DNA of 64,000 bases from the NCBI RefSeq assembly GCF_017377655.1, contig NZ_JAFREL010000003.1, forward strand, positions 62,276 to 126,275. Direction: 5' to 3'. Of the stretch, positions 15,178-24,994 are shown piece by piece. Made by a program: the position numbers and the translations under genes. The notes beneath the pieces are model-generated. The model did not search any database and was not told the DNA's origin. It worked only from the letters and a program-made list of their open reading frames with translations. Position 1 is the first letter of the stretch; each line of letters opens with the position of its first letter. This stretch comes from Candidatus Enterococcus ferrettii. GTDB taxonomy: Bacteria; Bacillota; Bacilli; Lactobacillales; Enterococcaceae.

Positions 15178-15388
15178 CTACTGTTTTCCTTTATGCATTG
15201 CTACTCTATGAACTTCGTTGCTCTGAGCAGCCTTTTTCTTCCCTAAATGTTTCATGGTTGCCCGAATAAGAAGCGATGCTGTGAAGCCAACAGCTGCGAA
15301 GAGTGCAAAAATTCGCAGAACTGTTGTATACGAATGAAACAGCTCGGTAATTTTTCCCAAAAGTAGGTGGACGTTGCTTTTTTGACAT
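15178..15388 (-). pseudogene. Small single-TM protein with an apparent one-base frameshift
   Basis: The ATG at 15388 (MSKKQRPPTFGK) follows the preceding small ORF by one base. Its own frame then loses protein character. The next frame, entered at 'ITELFHSYTTVLRIF', encodes a hydrophobic helix 'RIFALFAAVGFTASLLI' and a basic tail ending HKGKQ. Four As instead of five in the 'GGGAAAAATT' tract would join them into a protein of about 69 residues with one membrane span. Either a frameshift, a sequencing slip in a homopolymer, or two unrelated frames; the second part could alternatively start at TTG 15360. Function unknown. Confidence 0.45.
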
Positions 15389-15389
15389 G

Positions 15390-15485
15390 CTATTCTCCCC
15401 TCTGCAGCGCGGTCAGCAGTTCTGTATTTCGTTTCAGCTGTTTACGCAGCTGCTTCTTCTCAGATACAAATTTCAAGTCCATCAT
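15390..15485 (-). CDS. 31-residue basic helical ORF
   Basis: A short ORF too small for normal gene callers. It starts at tandem ATGs (15485/15482) after a strong GGAGGAGGAATT site and encodes MMDLKFVSEKKQLRKQLKRN... ending QRGE, a single amphipathic basic helix. Its stop is one base before the ATG of the next small ORF, so the two are translationally coupled. The function is unknown; spacing and ribosome binding site are the evidence that it is real. Confidence 0.45.
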   Translation of the reverse strand: MMDLKFVSEKKQLRKQLKRNTELLTALQRGE

Positions 15486-15649
15486 TGGAATTCCTCCTCC
15501 GCCTTCTCTCTAGTTTGCCCTATCTATAACGCTAGTCTCGGCATTTCTTAAGAAAAAATTAATCCTTCTTATCCACAGATGATCCCTTATTTTTTACTAT
15601 TCAATAATACTTGTTATGCTATACTTATTTTTAAGGGAGTTGGGGCAAG

Positions 15650-16372
15650 ATGGATTTAGACCTTATTATGAAGGGGAAAAAGCTTTCGGCCAATGAGCAG
15701 GAAATACTTGAATACTTGATCAGCCATGTAGATCAGTTGGAAGGAATTTCCTTACGTGAACTGGCTCAACGCTTATTCACTTCACCAGCAGCGATTGTCC
15801 GTTTGGCACAAAAATTGGAATTTTCTGGCTATCTGGAGCTGTTCTATTTTCTCAAAAATCAGTTTCGTCCCAGCAGCCAAGGCGTTTCAGCGACCATCGA
15901 CTTTAATATTGATACTAAGAAGATCGAACCTTCCATCCGCGTAATGAAGGAAATTTACGCCCTTAATAAGGATAAATTTGTGACTATCTACGCCACTGGC
16001 TTTTCTAGTATTATTGCCGATTACTTACATAAGAAGCTGCTGGTTAATGGGATCAAAACATTGTTTGTCAGTGCAGGGGATTCTTCGGGGATCATCAGCA
16101 ACAATACCGATAATATCAGCATGCTCATCAGTATTTCCAAATCAGGTGAAACTCAAAAGGTGATTGAGAAGATGACCTTCTGTCAGGAAAGGAATATTCC
16201 CAATATTCTTTTTACTGGCAATTTACATTCACGAGCAGAACAATTGGCTACTATCAGCTTTGAGGTAGCAGATGAGCGACCGTTAGATAGTCAAAATATA
16301 AAATACAACAGTTTTTTTGGGAAGTTGATGCTGTTATTAGAATATATCGTTCAGGAATTTGTTCAGGAATGA
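15650..16372 (+). CDS. RpiR-family regulator (HTH + SIS)
   Basis: A 240-residue regulator. Residues about 10-75 are the RpiR winged helix ('LSANEQEILEYLI...SLRELAQRLFTSPAAIVRLAQKLEFSGYLEL'). Residues about 100-230 are an SIS sugar-phosphate-binding domain ('IYATGFSSIIADYLHKKL', 'ISKSGETQKVIEKM'). It lies 2 kb from, and on the opposite strand to, the alpha-glucoside PTS operon at 17.6-22 kb. RpiR proteins next to GH4/EIICB genes (GlvR-like) sense phosphorylated sugars, so that operon is the likely target. A second RpiR is at 36692. Confidence 0.85.
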   Translation: MDLDLIMKGKKLSANEQEILEYLISHVDQLEGISLRELAQRLFTSPAAIVRLAQKLEFSGYLELFYFLKNQFRPSSQGVSATIDFNIDTKKIEPSIRVMKEIYALNKDKFVTIYATGFSSIIADYLHKKLLVNGIKTLFVSAGDSSGIISNNTDNISMLISISKSGETQKVIEKMTFCQERNIPNILFTGNLHSRAEQLATISFEVADERPLDSQNIKYNSFFGKLMLLLEYIVQEFVQE

Positions 16373-16410
16373 GAAGTTGGGTTAATTAAAAAACAAGGAG
16401 TTTTTGGCAA

Positions 16411-17553
16411 ATGAAAAAGTTGTTGGCATTTATTGTCTTAGTGATTGTTTTGGCTGGGTGTTCCAAAGGCAAGGTTGAAAAAAGAGACTTGCAGATTGAC
16501 AGTAGAAGTGACGGAAAACCCGTAGAAATATCCTTCTCAGCAGTTGGGGACAATTTGATTAACGATTTTATTTATAAAAACAATCAGAACGCAGACGGAA
16601 CTTACCGTTTTGATTATATGTACGAACCAACCCGCTATTTAACCAGTGAGGCTGATATTTCCTACATTAATCAGGAAACAATTTGTGGCGGCGAAGCACT
16701 AGGTTTATCCGGCTATCCATCCTTTAATGGTCCTACAGAAATCTTGGATGCCGTTCATGGCGCAGGTTTTAACTGGCTGGCAACGGCTTCTAACCATTCA
16801 ATGGATCGCGGTGAAAACGGTGTTGTCAGTCAGTTGAATTATATAGAACAGAATTATCCGGATATGACGGTCACCGGCTCGCAGCGATCGGCACGGGACA
16901 GCCGCTTGAAGGTAAAAGAAATAAACGGAGTAAAAGTTGGGTTTACCACCTATACTTATGGCTTGAACGGCTATGCGCTGCCCTTAGGCAAAGAATACTT
17001 GGTGAATCTTATTGATGATGAAACAATGAAAGCAGACATGGAGGAGCTGAATCAAATCAGCGATGTCCAAATAGTCAGCATGCACTGGGGCCAAGAGTAT
17101 CAGTCTGTTCAAGATGCCGAACAAGAACGCTTGGCACAACTTTTAAGTGATGCAGGCGCAGACGTAATTATTGGCGGACACCCTCACGTAATTCAACCGA
17201 TGGATTATATCTCTGGCAGCAGCGGCAATGAAACCTTAGTAATCTATTCCTTAGGTAATTTTCTTTCTTCTCAAAACGAAAGTGACCAAATGCTAGGAGG
17301 GATGGCCCGTGGGAAAATCAGCTACAACAAAGCCACGGAAGAGGTCAGCTTCCAAGATGTCACTTTTTGGCCAACCATTACCTATATCGGCGATAACTAT
17401 CAAACTTATGAAGTTTATGCTTTAAAGGACTATACAGATGAATTAGCTAATCAGCACATGCTGCATATTTACAACGGACAAGACATGTCACGAGACTACT
17501 TCATCAATCGAGTAAATGAAATTATGAATGATAAAGTAGAGCTGGTTTATTAA
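16411..17553 (+). CDS. CapA-family lipoprotein (PgsA/CapA-like metallophosphatase fold)
   Basis: A 380-residue exported lipoprotein: hydrophobic signal with lipobox LAGC at residues 14-17. The body is the CapA fold, with 'FSAVGDNLINDFIY' at about 43, 'NQETICGG', 'ATASNHSMDRGENGV', 'VSMHWGQEYQ', 'GGHPHVIQPMDY' and 'YSLGNFLSSQ', which supply the metal-type ligands. Family members help make poly-gamma-glutamate or capsule, but many occur without other capsule genes, as here. It follows the RpiR gene by 38 bp and may be cotranscribed; the functional link is unclear. Confidence 0.82.
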   Translation: MKKLLAFIVLVIVLAGCSKGKVEKRDLQIDSRSDGKPVEISFSAVGDNLINDFIYKNNQNADGTYRFDYMYEPTRYLTSEADISYINQETICGGEALGLSGYPSFNGPTEILDAVHGAGFNWLATASNHSMDRGENGVVSQLNYIEQNYPDMTVTGSQRSARDSRLKVKEINGVKVGFTTYTYGLNGYALPLGKEYLVNLIDDETMKADMEELNQISDVQIVSMHWGQEYQSVQDAEQERLAQLLSDAGADVIIGGHPHVIQPMDYISGSSGNETLVIYSLGNFLSSQNESDQMLGGMARGKISYNKATEEVSFQDVTFWPTITYIGDNYQTYEVYALKDYTDELANQHMLHIYNGQDMSRDYFINRVNEIMNDKVELVY

Positions 17554-17640
17554 AAAAACTTCCTGCTGTCTCAAGAGGTTCTTTCTGAAATTTTGGTACA
17601 CAACTTCAGAAAGAACCCCCAAAACAGTAGGAAGTTTTTG
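17554..17640. terminator. Nested two-stem bidirectional terminator
   Basis: Outer stem ACTTCCTGCTGT (17558-17569) / ACAGTAGGAAGT (17624-17635), inner stem GGTTCTTTCTGAA (17577-17589) / TTCAGAAAGAACC (17605-17617). A-rich 5' and T-rich 3' flanks allow use from both converging genes. Confidence 0.85.
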
Positions 17641-17643
17641 CTT

Positions 17644-19029
17644 TTACTCCTTAAAATATTCCTTTGCAAGCATCTGATACTCCTTGGCACAAGACTCATC
17701 TGGCACAAAGGTCTTACCTGCCTCTACTATCCGCTCGGGCTGCTGAATCAAATAATACAAACCAAAAAGGGGTTCGTTTTCTTCCGCATACATACAAGAC
17801 AGACCTAAAAGATCCGCAGTCATCTGAGTTAAAGCTGACGTTTGAAAAAATCCGCCGCTAACTGATAAAGCACCACGGGCACCTACCATACCAGTTAGGA
17901 TACGAACATTCATCAGCATGCCCTCTAACACTCCACGTATCATATCGGCCTTCGTATGTTCAATCGTCAAATGTTTAAATTCAGCCTTTTTATTCGATGA
18001 CCAAAAAGGGGCGCGTTCCCCATTTAAATAAGGGAAAAATCGTAAGCCTTTTGCTCCAAGAGGAGAGGCTGCCAAAGTTTTCGGCAGCTGCTGATAAAAA
18101 GTAGCTGGCTCACCGATGGCTTGAGCTGCCCAAGCTAAAACACAGCCGCCATTATTAGACGGTGCACCAATTACATAATGCTTGCGATCCAGATAATAAC
18201 AGAAATTCTGCTTTTCCTCATCAAAATGAGCTTGCTCGGTAATATTGCGGACAGCCGTGCTGGTTCCGATGGTTAAGCTGCTGGTATTACCGGTACGATA
18301 AAAGCTGGCATAGGCTGTCAAGCAACCGTCACTGGCTCCTGTAATAACCTTTGCTTCAGCAGGCAAACCTAAATTAGCTGCAGCTGCTGAATGAATAGGA
18401 AAGGCCGCCGTTGTGTCCGTCAGTTCTGCCAATTGCTTTGGAGCTACCTCTAGATACGCCAATATTTCCGAATCCCATTTTTGGGTTTCCAAATTAAACA
18501 AGCCAGTGGCCGAGGCGATGGAATAGTCCACTCGAGCTTTTCCCGTAAAGTATTCCATCAACAGCTCCTTAATCCCCCACCAATGAACATTTTTCGGGTA
18601 GCTTTTTTGTTGACCAAAGTATAGGATTTTGGCAAACGGTGACATAGGATGAATGGGTGTACCCGTTCTTTGATAAAAATGCTTCGCCAAGTCAGTGTGC
18701 TTAAATTCCTCGATCACCTGACTGGCCTGTTCGTCAGACCAGATAAAAATCTTTCCCTTCACACCATCCACTACCGGCATGACACTGTGCATTGCTGTAC
18801 TAAAGCTGATTATTCCAACCTGTTGCCGCAGCTCAGTGGGAATCTCTTTAATCCCCTGAACAAACGCCTGCTCCAGCTCAGCCGACTGTTGGTATTTTAT
18901 CGGTCCTTCTACATAGGTTTTCAAGTTAATCGCCGTCTGATAAAGCAGTTGGTTTTCAGCGATTATTCCTAACTTAATTGCCGTTGTTCCTACATCAATT
19001 CCTAAAAAAGCCTTTGTCACTTTGCTCAC
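17644..19029 (-). CDS. FGGY-family carbohydrate kinase (gluconokinase-like)
   Basis: A 461-residue FGGY kinase. It has the N-terminal ATP-domain motif 'FLGIDVGTTAIKLGII', the family pattern 'GASDGCLTAYAS', 'SLTIGTSTAVR' and a C-terminal 'ALSVSGGFFQTSALTQMTADLLGL'. Overall it most resembles gluconate kinases (GntK type); length is a little short of the usual 490-510. It is the third gene of the EIICB-GH4 operon. A sugar-acid or ketose kinase here suggests the disaccharide's second half is not glucose. The exact substrate is not settled by sequence. Confidence 0.75.
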   Translation of the reverse strand: MSKVTKAFLGIDVGTTAIKLGIIAENQLLYQTAINLKTYVEGPIKYQQSAELEQAFVQGIKEIPTELRQQVGIISFSTAMHSVMPVVDGVKGKIFIWSDEQASQVIEEFKHTDLAKHFYQRTGTPIHPMSPFAKILYFGQQKSYPKNVHWWGIKELLMEYFTGKARVDYSIASATGLFNLETQKWDSEILAYLEVAPKQLAELTDTTAAFPIHSAAAANLGLPAEAKVITGASDGCLTAYASFYRTGNTSSLTIGTSTAVRNITEQAHFDEEKQNFCYYLDRKHYVIGAPSNNGGCVLAWAAQAIGEPATFYQQLPKTLAASPLGAKGLRFFPYLNGERAPFWSSNKKAEFKHLTIEHTKADMIRGVLEGMLMNVRILTGMVGARGALSVSGGFFQTSALTQMTADLLGLSCMYAEENEPLFGLYYLIQQPERIVEAGKTFVPDESCAKEYQMLAKEYFKE

Positions 19030-19074
19030 CCTTCAATCTCAAAAAAGGCAGCCCGCGGCGTGCCTTTTTCGCTT

Positions 19075-20409
<1,335 letters not shown>

Positions 20410-22026
20410 TTATTCGTCTCCTTCTGGGTCTCTGCCTAAATATTTCTCTAAGTCTTCTCGCACTTGCGGTACGGTCAATCCATAAACCACATGAACATTT
20501 TCACCATTTTTGATGACACCCTTAGCACTGGTTTGATCCTTTAATAAGGCTTCATCTACCAGTTCAGGATTTTGCAGCTTCAAACGTAATCGGGTGTAGC
20601 AATTATCAATGGTTTTAATATTGGCTTCACCGCCTAGGCCTTCCACGATCGTTGCTGAGATTCCTGCATCAGCGGCTTCTAACGCAACAACGGATACCCC
20701 AGCTGGAACTGCCGCATTTTTTTCGTTGTACTCTTTTTTCGAATACAGCTTCGTTTCTTTTCCACTGTCTTCTCGACCAACTGTTTTCAAGTTCAGCTTA
20801 GTAATCAACAAACGGAAAGTGAAATAGTAGATAAAGAAGAACGCAATGCCAACCGCGATATAAATTGGCCAGCGGGTCTTCTCTACTCCCAACGGTAAAT
20901 TGTAAAGCAAGAAATCAATAAAGCCGTTGGGACCAATTGCTCGTGAACCAAAAATGTTTAGTACTACCATACTTAATCCGCTTAAAGCCGAATGGATCAC
21001 AAATAAAATCGGTGCAACAAACATAAAGGAGAATTCAATCGGTTCTGTAACTCCAGCCACGAAGGAAGTAACTACTGCTGGAATCAAAATTGCTTTCACC
21101 TTCGTCTTATTTTCAGGCTTGGCTGTTTGATACATTGCTAAACATGCACCAATCAAACCAAACATTTTAGAAATTCCGCGAGCATCCCAAATCACACTGC
21201 CAGATAGTACCCGAACAGCTGGATCCGCGATTTCTGCAAAGTAAATGTTGCGGGCACCTTCGAAAACCTGCCCTCCAACTTCTGCTACTCCACCTAATGA
21301 AGTGTACAAAAACGGCGTATAAATCAAGTGATGCAAGCCTGTTGGAATCAGCAAGCGTTCCAAAGAACCGTATAAGAAGATTCCGAAATTGCCGGTTTCT
21401 TTGATCACTCCGCCTAAACTGTCAATTCCTTGCTGAATTATCGGCCAGATAAAAGAAAGTGCAATCGCTGACAAAACTAAAATTGGAATCAATACGATAA
21501 AGACAAAACGAGCACCGCCGTATACCTGAAAAGCATTATTAAATTTCGTATCAATAAAGCGATTATGGATTAAGGCCACCACAATCCCCAAAATGATTCC
21601 TAGAAAAACCCCCATATCCAGCACTTGTATTCCTAAGACCATCGCTTGTCCCGAGCCTTGCAATGCATCTGGTTCCACGAGCATGCCTCGCAGCTCCATA
21701 AATTTATTCATAGCATACAAAAACACTAGGTAACCCAATAAAGCAGTAAAGGCTGCCTCTGCTTTTTTCTTATTGGCTAAACCTAAGGCAATTCCGACAC
21801 AAAATATAATACCTAAATTCGTTAAAATTGGTAATAAAGAAGCTGATAAAATACTGCCGAATCCCATCGTGATCGGATTATCTAAAAATGAAAATTGCTC
21901 AATCAATCGCGGATTAGTAAATACATTCCCAATTGCGATCAACAAACCAGCAATTGGCAAAATCAAGACGGGCACAAACATCGCCTTGGAAAATTTCTGC
22001 ATGGTATCCATTATCTTCGCTTTCAT
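20410..22026 (-). CDS. PTS alpha-glucoside EIICB
   Basis: A 538-residue glucose-superfamily PTS permease. The EIIC domain (about 1-420, ten hydrophobic segments) has 'LIPTGLHHLIYTPF', 'GVTEPIEFSFMFVAP' and a 'GFIDFLLYNLPLG' loop. The EIIB domain holds the phosphorylated Cys476 in 'IDNCYTRLRL'. There is no EIIA domain, so it must borrow one, for example the Glc-type EIIA at 33413. It is the first gene of EIICB-GH4-kinase, preceded by a good cre site. MalB/GlvC is the closest described type. Confidence 0.88.
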   Translation of the reverse strand: MKAKIMDTMQKFSKAMFVPVLILPIAGLLIAIGNVFTNPRLIEQFSFLDNPITMGFGSILSASLLPILTNLGIIFCVGIALGLANKKKAEAAFTALLGYLVFLYAMNKFMELRGMLVEPDALQGSGQAMVLGIQVLDMGVFLGIILGIVVALIHNRFIDTKFNNAFQVYGGARFVFIVLIPILVLSAIALSFIWPIIQQGIDSLGGVIKETGNFGIFLYGSLERLLIPTGLHHLIYTPFLYTSLGGVAEVGGQVFEGARNIYFAEIADPAVRVLSGSVIWDARGISKMFGLIGACLAMYQTAKPENKTKVKAILIPAVVTSFVAGVTEPIEFSFMFVAPILFVIHSALSGLSMVVLNIFGSRAIGPNGFIDFLLYNLPLGVEKTRWPIYIAVGIAFFFIYYFTFRLLITKLNLKTVGREDSGKETKLYSKKEYNEKNAAVPAGVSVVALEAADAGISATIVEGLGGEANIKTIDNCYTRLRLKLQNPELVDEALLKDQTSAKGVIKNGENVHVVYGLTVPQVREDLEKYLGRDPEGDE

Positions 22027-22088
22027 TTCACTGTCTCCTTTTTGTCTTTGATGGATTCATTATAGGGAAGAAACTTTGTAAATCATAT

Positions 22089-22102
22089 AGATAACGCTTA
22101 CA
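22089..22102 (-). promoter_or_regulatory. cre site before the GH4 operon
   Basis: The minus strand reads TGTAAGCGTTATCT, matching 13 of 14 positions of the CcpA consensus TGWAANCGNTNWCA, about 65 bp upstream of the EIICB start. Confidence 0.7.
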
Positions 22103-22140
22103 CAGGAATGCGTTTCAGTTTTTGGAATCTGTTTCAGAAA

Positions 22141-22174
22141 AAGGCTCCCTGATTTTGATTGATCAGGAAGCCTT
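22141..22174. terminator. Terminator of the ANT(6)-like gene
   Basis: Stem AAGGCTCCCTGAT / ATCAGGAAGCCTT with one internal mismatch, just past the stop at 22179. Confidence 0.75.
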
Positions 22175-22178
22175 CTAA

Positions 22179-23033
22179 TTATTTTGCTCTTTTTCCATTT
22201 ATCCAATTCGTTATGTTTTCACCTAAATTACTGTCCAGAGTCAGCTGTTCTCTCGCACTGATTGCCTGTGTCAGTTGGGTAAACAACTCCATAGATTCTA
22301 TCAGAGCCTGCCAAAGACTAGCCAATTCAAAATTTCCATACGTACCAGCAATGGCCTGATAAAGGTCTGGCTCGACCCACTTTTCAAGAAACCGACCACC
22401 GTGCCAAGTATCGTACTCCAAACCATGTAACGACTGTTCATACCATTCAATTACCTGCAAAAGAATCATTTTGTATTCCATTTCACGAACCTTAGCCGAC
22501 CAATTCTCTTTTCGCAGCAATTGCTTAGCGATATACATCGTTACAAACCAAAACATTTGATTAACCTGATCGAAGTTCTGCTGGTTAAGCGGCTGTTTTT
22601 CCGGCAGTACTGTTTTTTCTGGCAAAAGCTTAGCCGCTGTCCCTGTATTATCTACAATTATTTGTGTTCCCCGTTTAAACAGCCAGGGAACTTTCCCTTC
22701 GGTAATGTAGCGTTCAAATTCTACAGCCGTTTTTACCACTAGATCTACCTGATAACCACCCTCAAAAAGAATTAATCGTTCCGCATCATTGCCTAAGGTT
22801 TTAGTAGAAAAAGAACTCCAAATGGTTCCAAAGGAAGAGACAAAGTCAGCTGCTTCCAAATAATACTCTGGCTGATCCGTGTACAGCAAAATATCCAAGT
22901 CAGACCACTGATCGGCTGGATACTCTTTTCTTGCGCGAGAACCAATTACATAAGCAGCTTTTAAATCAGATCGTTCTTTTCCAACAGCCGCAAATCGCTT
23001 AATGAACTGATCATAAAAATTATTCTCCAACAC
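22179..23033 (-). CDS. Aminoglycoside 6-adenylyltransferase-like protein (ANT(6) family)
   Basis: A 284-residue nucleotidyltransferase of the AadE/AadK family. It has the GSRAR motif at residues 31-35, the metal-binding 'WSDLDIL' (Asp45 and Asp47), 'FEGGYQVDLVV' and a C-terminal helical domain with 'WHGGRFLEKWV'. The family transfers AMP from ATP to the 6-hydroxyl of streptomycin. All catalytic residues are present. Base composition and codon use look like the neighbours, and no mobile element is adjacent, so it appears to be an intrinsic chromosomal member rather than a recently acquired cassette. Whether it confers resistance is not predictable. Confidence 0.82.
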   Translation of the reverse strand: MLENNFYDQFIKRFAAVGKERSDLKAAYVIGSRARKEYPADQWSDLDILLYTDQPEYYLEAADFVSSFGTIWSSFSTKTLGNDAERLILFEGGYQVDLVVKTAVEFERYITEGKVPWLFKRGTQIIVDNTGTAAKLLPEKTVLPEKQPLNQQNFDQVNQMFWFVTMYIAKQLLRKENWSAKVREMEYKMILLQVIEWYEQSLHGLEYDTWHGGRFLEKWVEPDLYQAIAGTYGNFELASLWQALIESMELFTQLTQAISAREQLTLDSNLGENITNWINGKRAK

Positions 23034-23334
23034 AGTCCCTCCTTCTACGTGACACTAACTATTCATTTTATTATAGGCATTCCTTTTCAGCTAAAGCAAC
23101 ATCGGTCTTTTTTATGTTAGATTTTCATTTCAGAATCTCTTTTACACTCTTTAGTCTCCCTACTTCAAAACCTTAAAAAAGAGATCATTTTCTTTCAGTA
23201 GTCTTATTTCTAAAGGCAGTCCACATCTTCTGGCAGGTAAAGTCGCCCCCGCTCTATACATTCACCAACTATTCTCTTATACTATCAGTAAAGAACTCAT
23301 TTATCTCTCACCTACATAAAGGATAGTGATTAGC
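23034..23334. other. Intergenic region
   Basis: About 300 bp between divergent genes. I see no ORF with a ribosome binding site, no repeat and no strong hairpin. It should hold promoters in both directions, but none is convincing by eye. Confidence 0.4.
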
Positions 23335-23595
23335 ATGGATATCTATTCAATTCAACAAATTGCATTTGCAGGCCTTGCCTGTACGGGAATTCTCTTGCTC
23401 TTAGCTATTTTAACAAGGATCACCAAAGGACTTTTTCTTGCTCGATTCCCCCATGAATTTATTAAAGACAGCACTGATCCAAAGTATGAGCTTGAACGAC
23501 AGGCTGGCAAAAAGTTTAGCCATTTCATTCTCAAGTATATCCCACCCTTTTTCATTGGATTCCTGATTATTTTGCTGCTTACCTATCTTTATTGA
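23335..23595 (+). CDS. Small two-TM protein
   Basis: An 86-residue membrane protein, ATG 23335 with AAAGGA upstream. One helix spans about residues 9-30 and a second 66-86, joined by a charged cytoplasmic loop ('HEFIKDSTDPKYELERQAGKKF'). No family recognised. Another membrane protein follows 27 bp later, so they form a pair upstream of the DnaA-box cluster. Confidence 0.6.
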   Translation: MDIYSIQQIAFAGLACTGILLLLAILTRITKGLFLARFPHEFIKDSTDPKYELERQAGKKFSHFILKYIPPFFIGFLIILLLTYLY

Positions 23596-23622
23596 CTAAT
23601 CTTTCAGCTAGGAGTGGATTCG

Positions 23623-24042
23623 ATGTTTCATGTCATACTCGTTCTAATGCCGTTGATTCTCTTCGTTCTTTTGGCAATTGTTGCTTCATTAATCTTATTT
23701 GGGATCGTAACGGTTGTTCTAAGTCTTATTGGTGGTGCAGCGGCCATGACGATTAAAAATAGGACCGTTAAATATCTGCTGCTGGTGAGTTTCCTGATCT
23801 TATTTTTGATTGGGGTTCAATGTCTATTCCCTTTTGTCGGTGCTTATTTTTCTATGGAAGTTGGACTTTTCCCGCTCATTAGCATGAGTTTGTTTGGTTT
23901 GATTGTCCTGCTTTCTGTTGGCGGCATTAAGCTTTCTACTACTATACCTAACAAAACTGGTCGAACTTTGCTGATTGTTCTATTTAGCCTTTTTGGTGCA
24001 GCAGCCTTAGCATTGGCTTTATTTGTATTTTCACTTAGGTGA
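23623..24042 (+). CDS. Four-TM membrane protein of unknown function
   Basis: ATG 23623 is preceded by TAGGAGTGG. The 139 residues are almost wholly hydrophobic, with four helices and short basic loops ('MTIKNRTVKY', 'PNKTGRT'). No catalytic or binding motif is evident and I do not recognise the family. It is probably cotranscribed with the 86-residue protein before it. The DnaA-box cluster begins 78 bp past its stop. Confidence 0.6.
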   Translation: MFHVILVLMPLILFVLLAIVASLILFGIVTVVLSLIGGAAAMTIKNRTVKYLLLVSFLILFLIGVQCLFPFVGAYFSMEVGLFPLISMSLFGLIVLLSVGGIKLSTTIPNKTGRTLLIVLFSLFGAAALALALFVFSLR

Positions 24043-24120
24043 TAAAATTTACTGGATATTAAAAATTTATTGAAGCTTTTGCCTTCGGAACGTTCGTATG
24101 TTGTTCAAAGCGATTTCCTT

Positions 24121-24338
24121 TTATTCACAGGTTATCCACCGATTGTGGATAACCTGTGAATAACTTGTGGAAAATACCTTATCTATCCACACTATCCCTC
24201 CTCATTTTCTCTCTATCCACATGTGTAAAACTACATATAGAAGTTGAATTTGACCTAGAATCAAAGTTTTTCTGTTGAATTACCTTTGATTCTGGGATAA
24301 GAGCTGCAACCCTGAATCTTATTCACATCTTATCCACA
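24121..24338. other. DnaA-box cluster with a perfect 19-bp inverted repeat
   Basis: Nine matches to TTATCCACA, perfect or with one mismatch, lie in 218 bp. Plus strand: 24121 (TTATTCACA), 24132 (TTATCCACC), 24183 and 24213 (CTATCCACA), 24319 (TTATTCACA), 24330 (TTATCCACA). Minus strand: 24144-24152 (perfect), 24155-24163 (TTATTCACA), 24166-24174 (TTTTCCACA). The first four boxes form a perfect inverted repeat, arms 24121-24139 and 24145-24163 with a five-base loop. A second 10-bp inverted repeat AGAATCAAAG / CTTTGATTCT is at 24257-24293. No dnaA, dnaN or rpmH lies nearby, so this is a DnaA-titration or regulatory cluster, or an unrecognised origin element. Confidence 0.8.
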
Positions 24339-24441
24339 GGATAAGTTCTAAACTTTAAATAGAAGAACAATTCTGTTCGTATTTTTTTCTGACTTTTTAT
24401 GCTATATTGTGAGTCAATACTTACGAAACGAGGTTTCCAGA

Positions 24442-24750
24442 ATGCCTATCTTAGCGATCTTCATTGACTTGATCACCGCGGCTGTCTATTTCTTGCAATT
24501 ACGCTTGCCCTTTAGCGGTGTTTATTTACTAGGTATCGTCTTCCAAGTGCTGTTCACACTGATTCTTCTAATCATGAGCTTCAGCTATCAAGGAAAACGC
24601 TCGGCCAAAATCCAAACAAATCTGTCTTATCGCTATATTTCGATTCGCTATGCCCTGATTCTTTTCTCAGCTATTATAAACGGTCTGGTACTTTTTCTAT
24701 ATGTACTTAATTTCATTGGTGTTAATGATTTGATCTTCTCACAACTTTAA
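24442..24750 (+). CDS. Small three-TM protein
   Basis: ATG 24442 has GAGGT eight bases upstream; an earlier GTG at 24409 lacks one. The 102 residues hold three hydrophobic helices with a basic loop 'SYQGKRSAKIQTNLSYRY'. No family is recognised. Its promoter must lie at or within the right edge of the DnaA-box cluster (a TATGCTATAT element is at about 24400), so its expression may respond to DnaA. Confidence 0.55.
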   Translation: MPILAIFIDLITAAVYFLQLRLPFSGVYLLGIVFQVLFTLILLIMSFSYQGKRSAKIQTNLSYRYISIRYALILFSAIINGLVLFLYVLNFIGVNDLIFSQL

Positions 24751-24950
24751 TTGCCCTTAAAATTGAAGGACGTTTTTTTCGTTCAACCTTGATTTTAAGG
24801 AAGAATATAAGTCTTCATCCGCCGCTATTGTGTGTGATTTTAGACTTACGTAGATGACAAAGAGAAGACTCCAGGCTTCTCCTTTACGCTAGAATTGCCT
24901 GCCCGCGAATTAGCCGGATTTTTCTGTATAGTATCTGAGCGCTAAAAAAA

Positions 24951-24986
24951 ACCATCACTTTTTTCCTGTGTTTGGCAAGTGATGGT
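24951..24986. terminator. Terminator of the ABC exporter unit
   Basis: Perfect 10-bp stem ACCATCACTT / AAGTGATGGT. It has A7 before and T5 after, so it works for the minus-strand ABC gene and can also act on the plus strand. Confidence 0.85.
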
Positions 24987-24994
24987 CTTTTTAT

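Noticed and set aside
24121..24163. The 19-bp inverted repeat as a simple terminator
   Set aside because: There is no T run on either side, and the arms consist of DnaA boxes with more boxes continuing beyond the stem.
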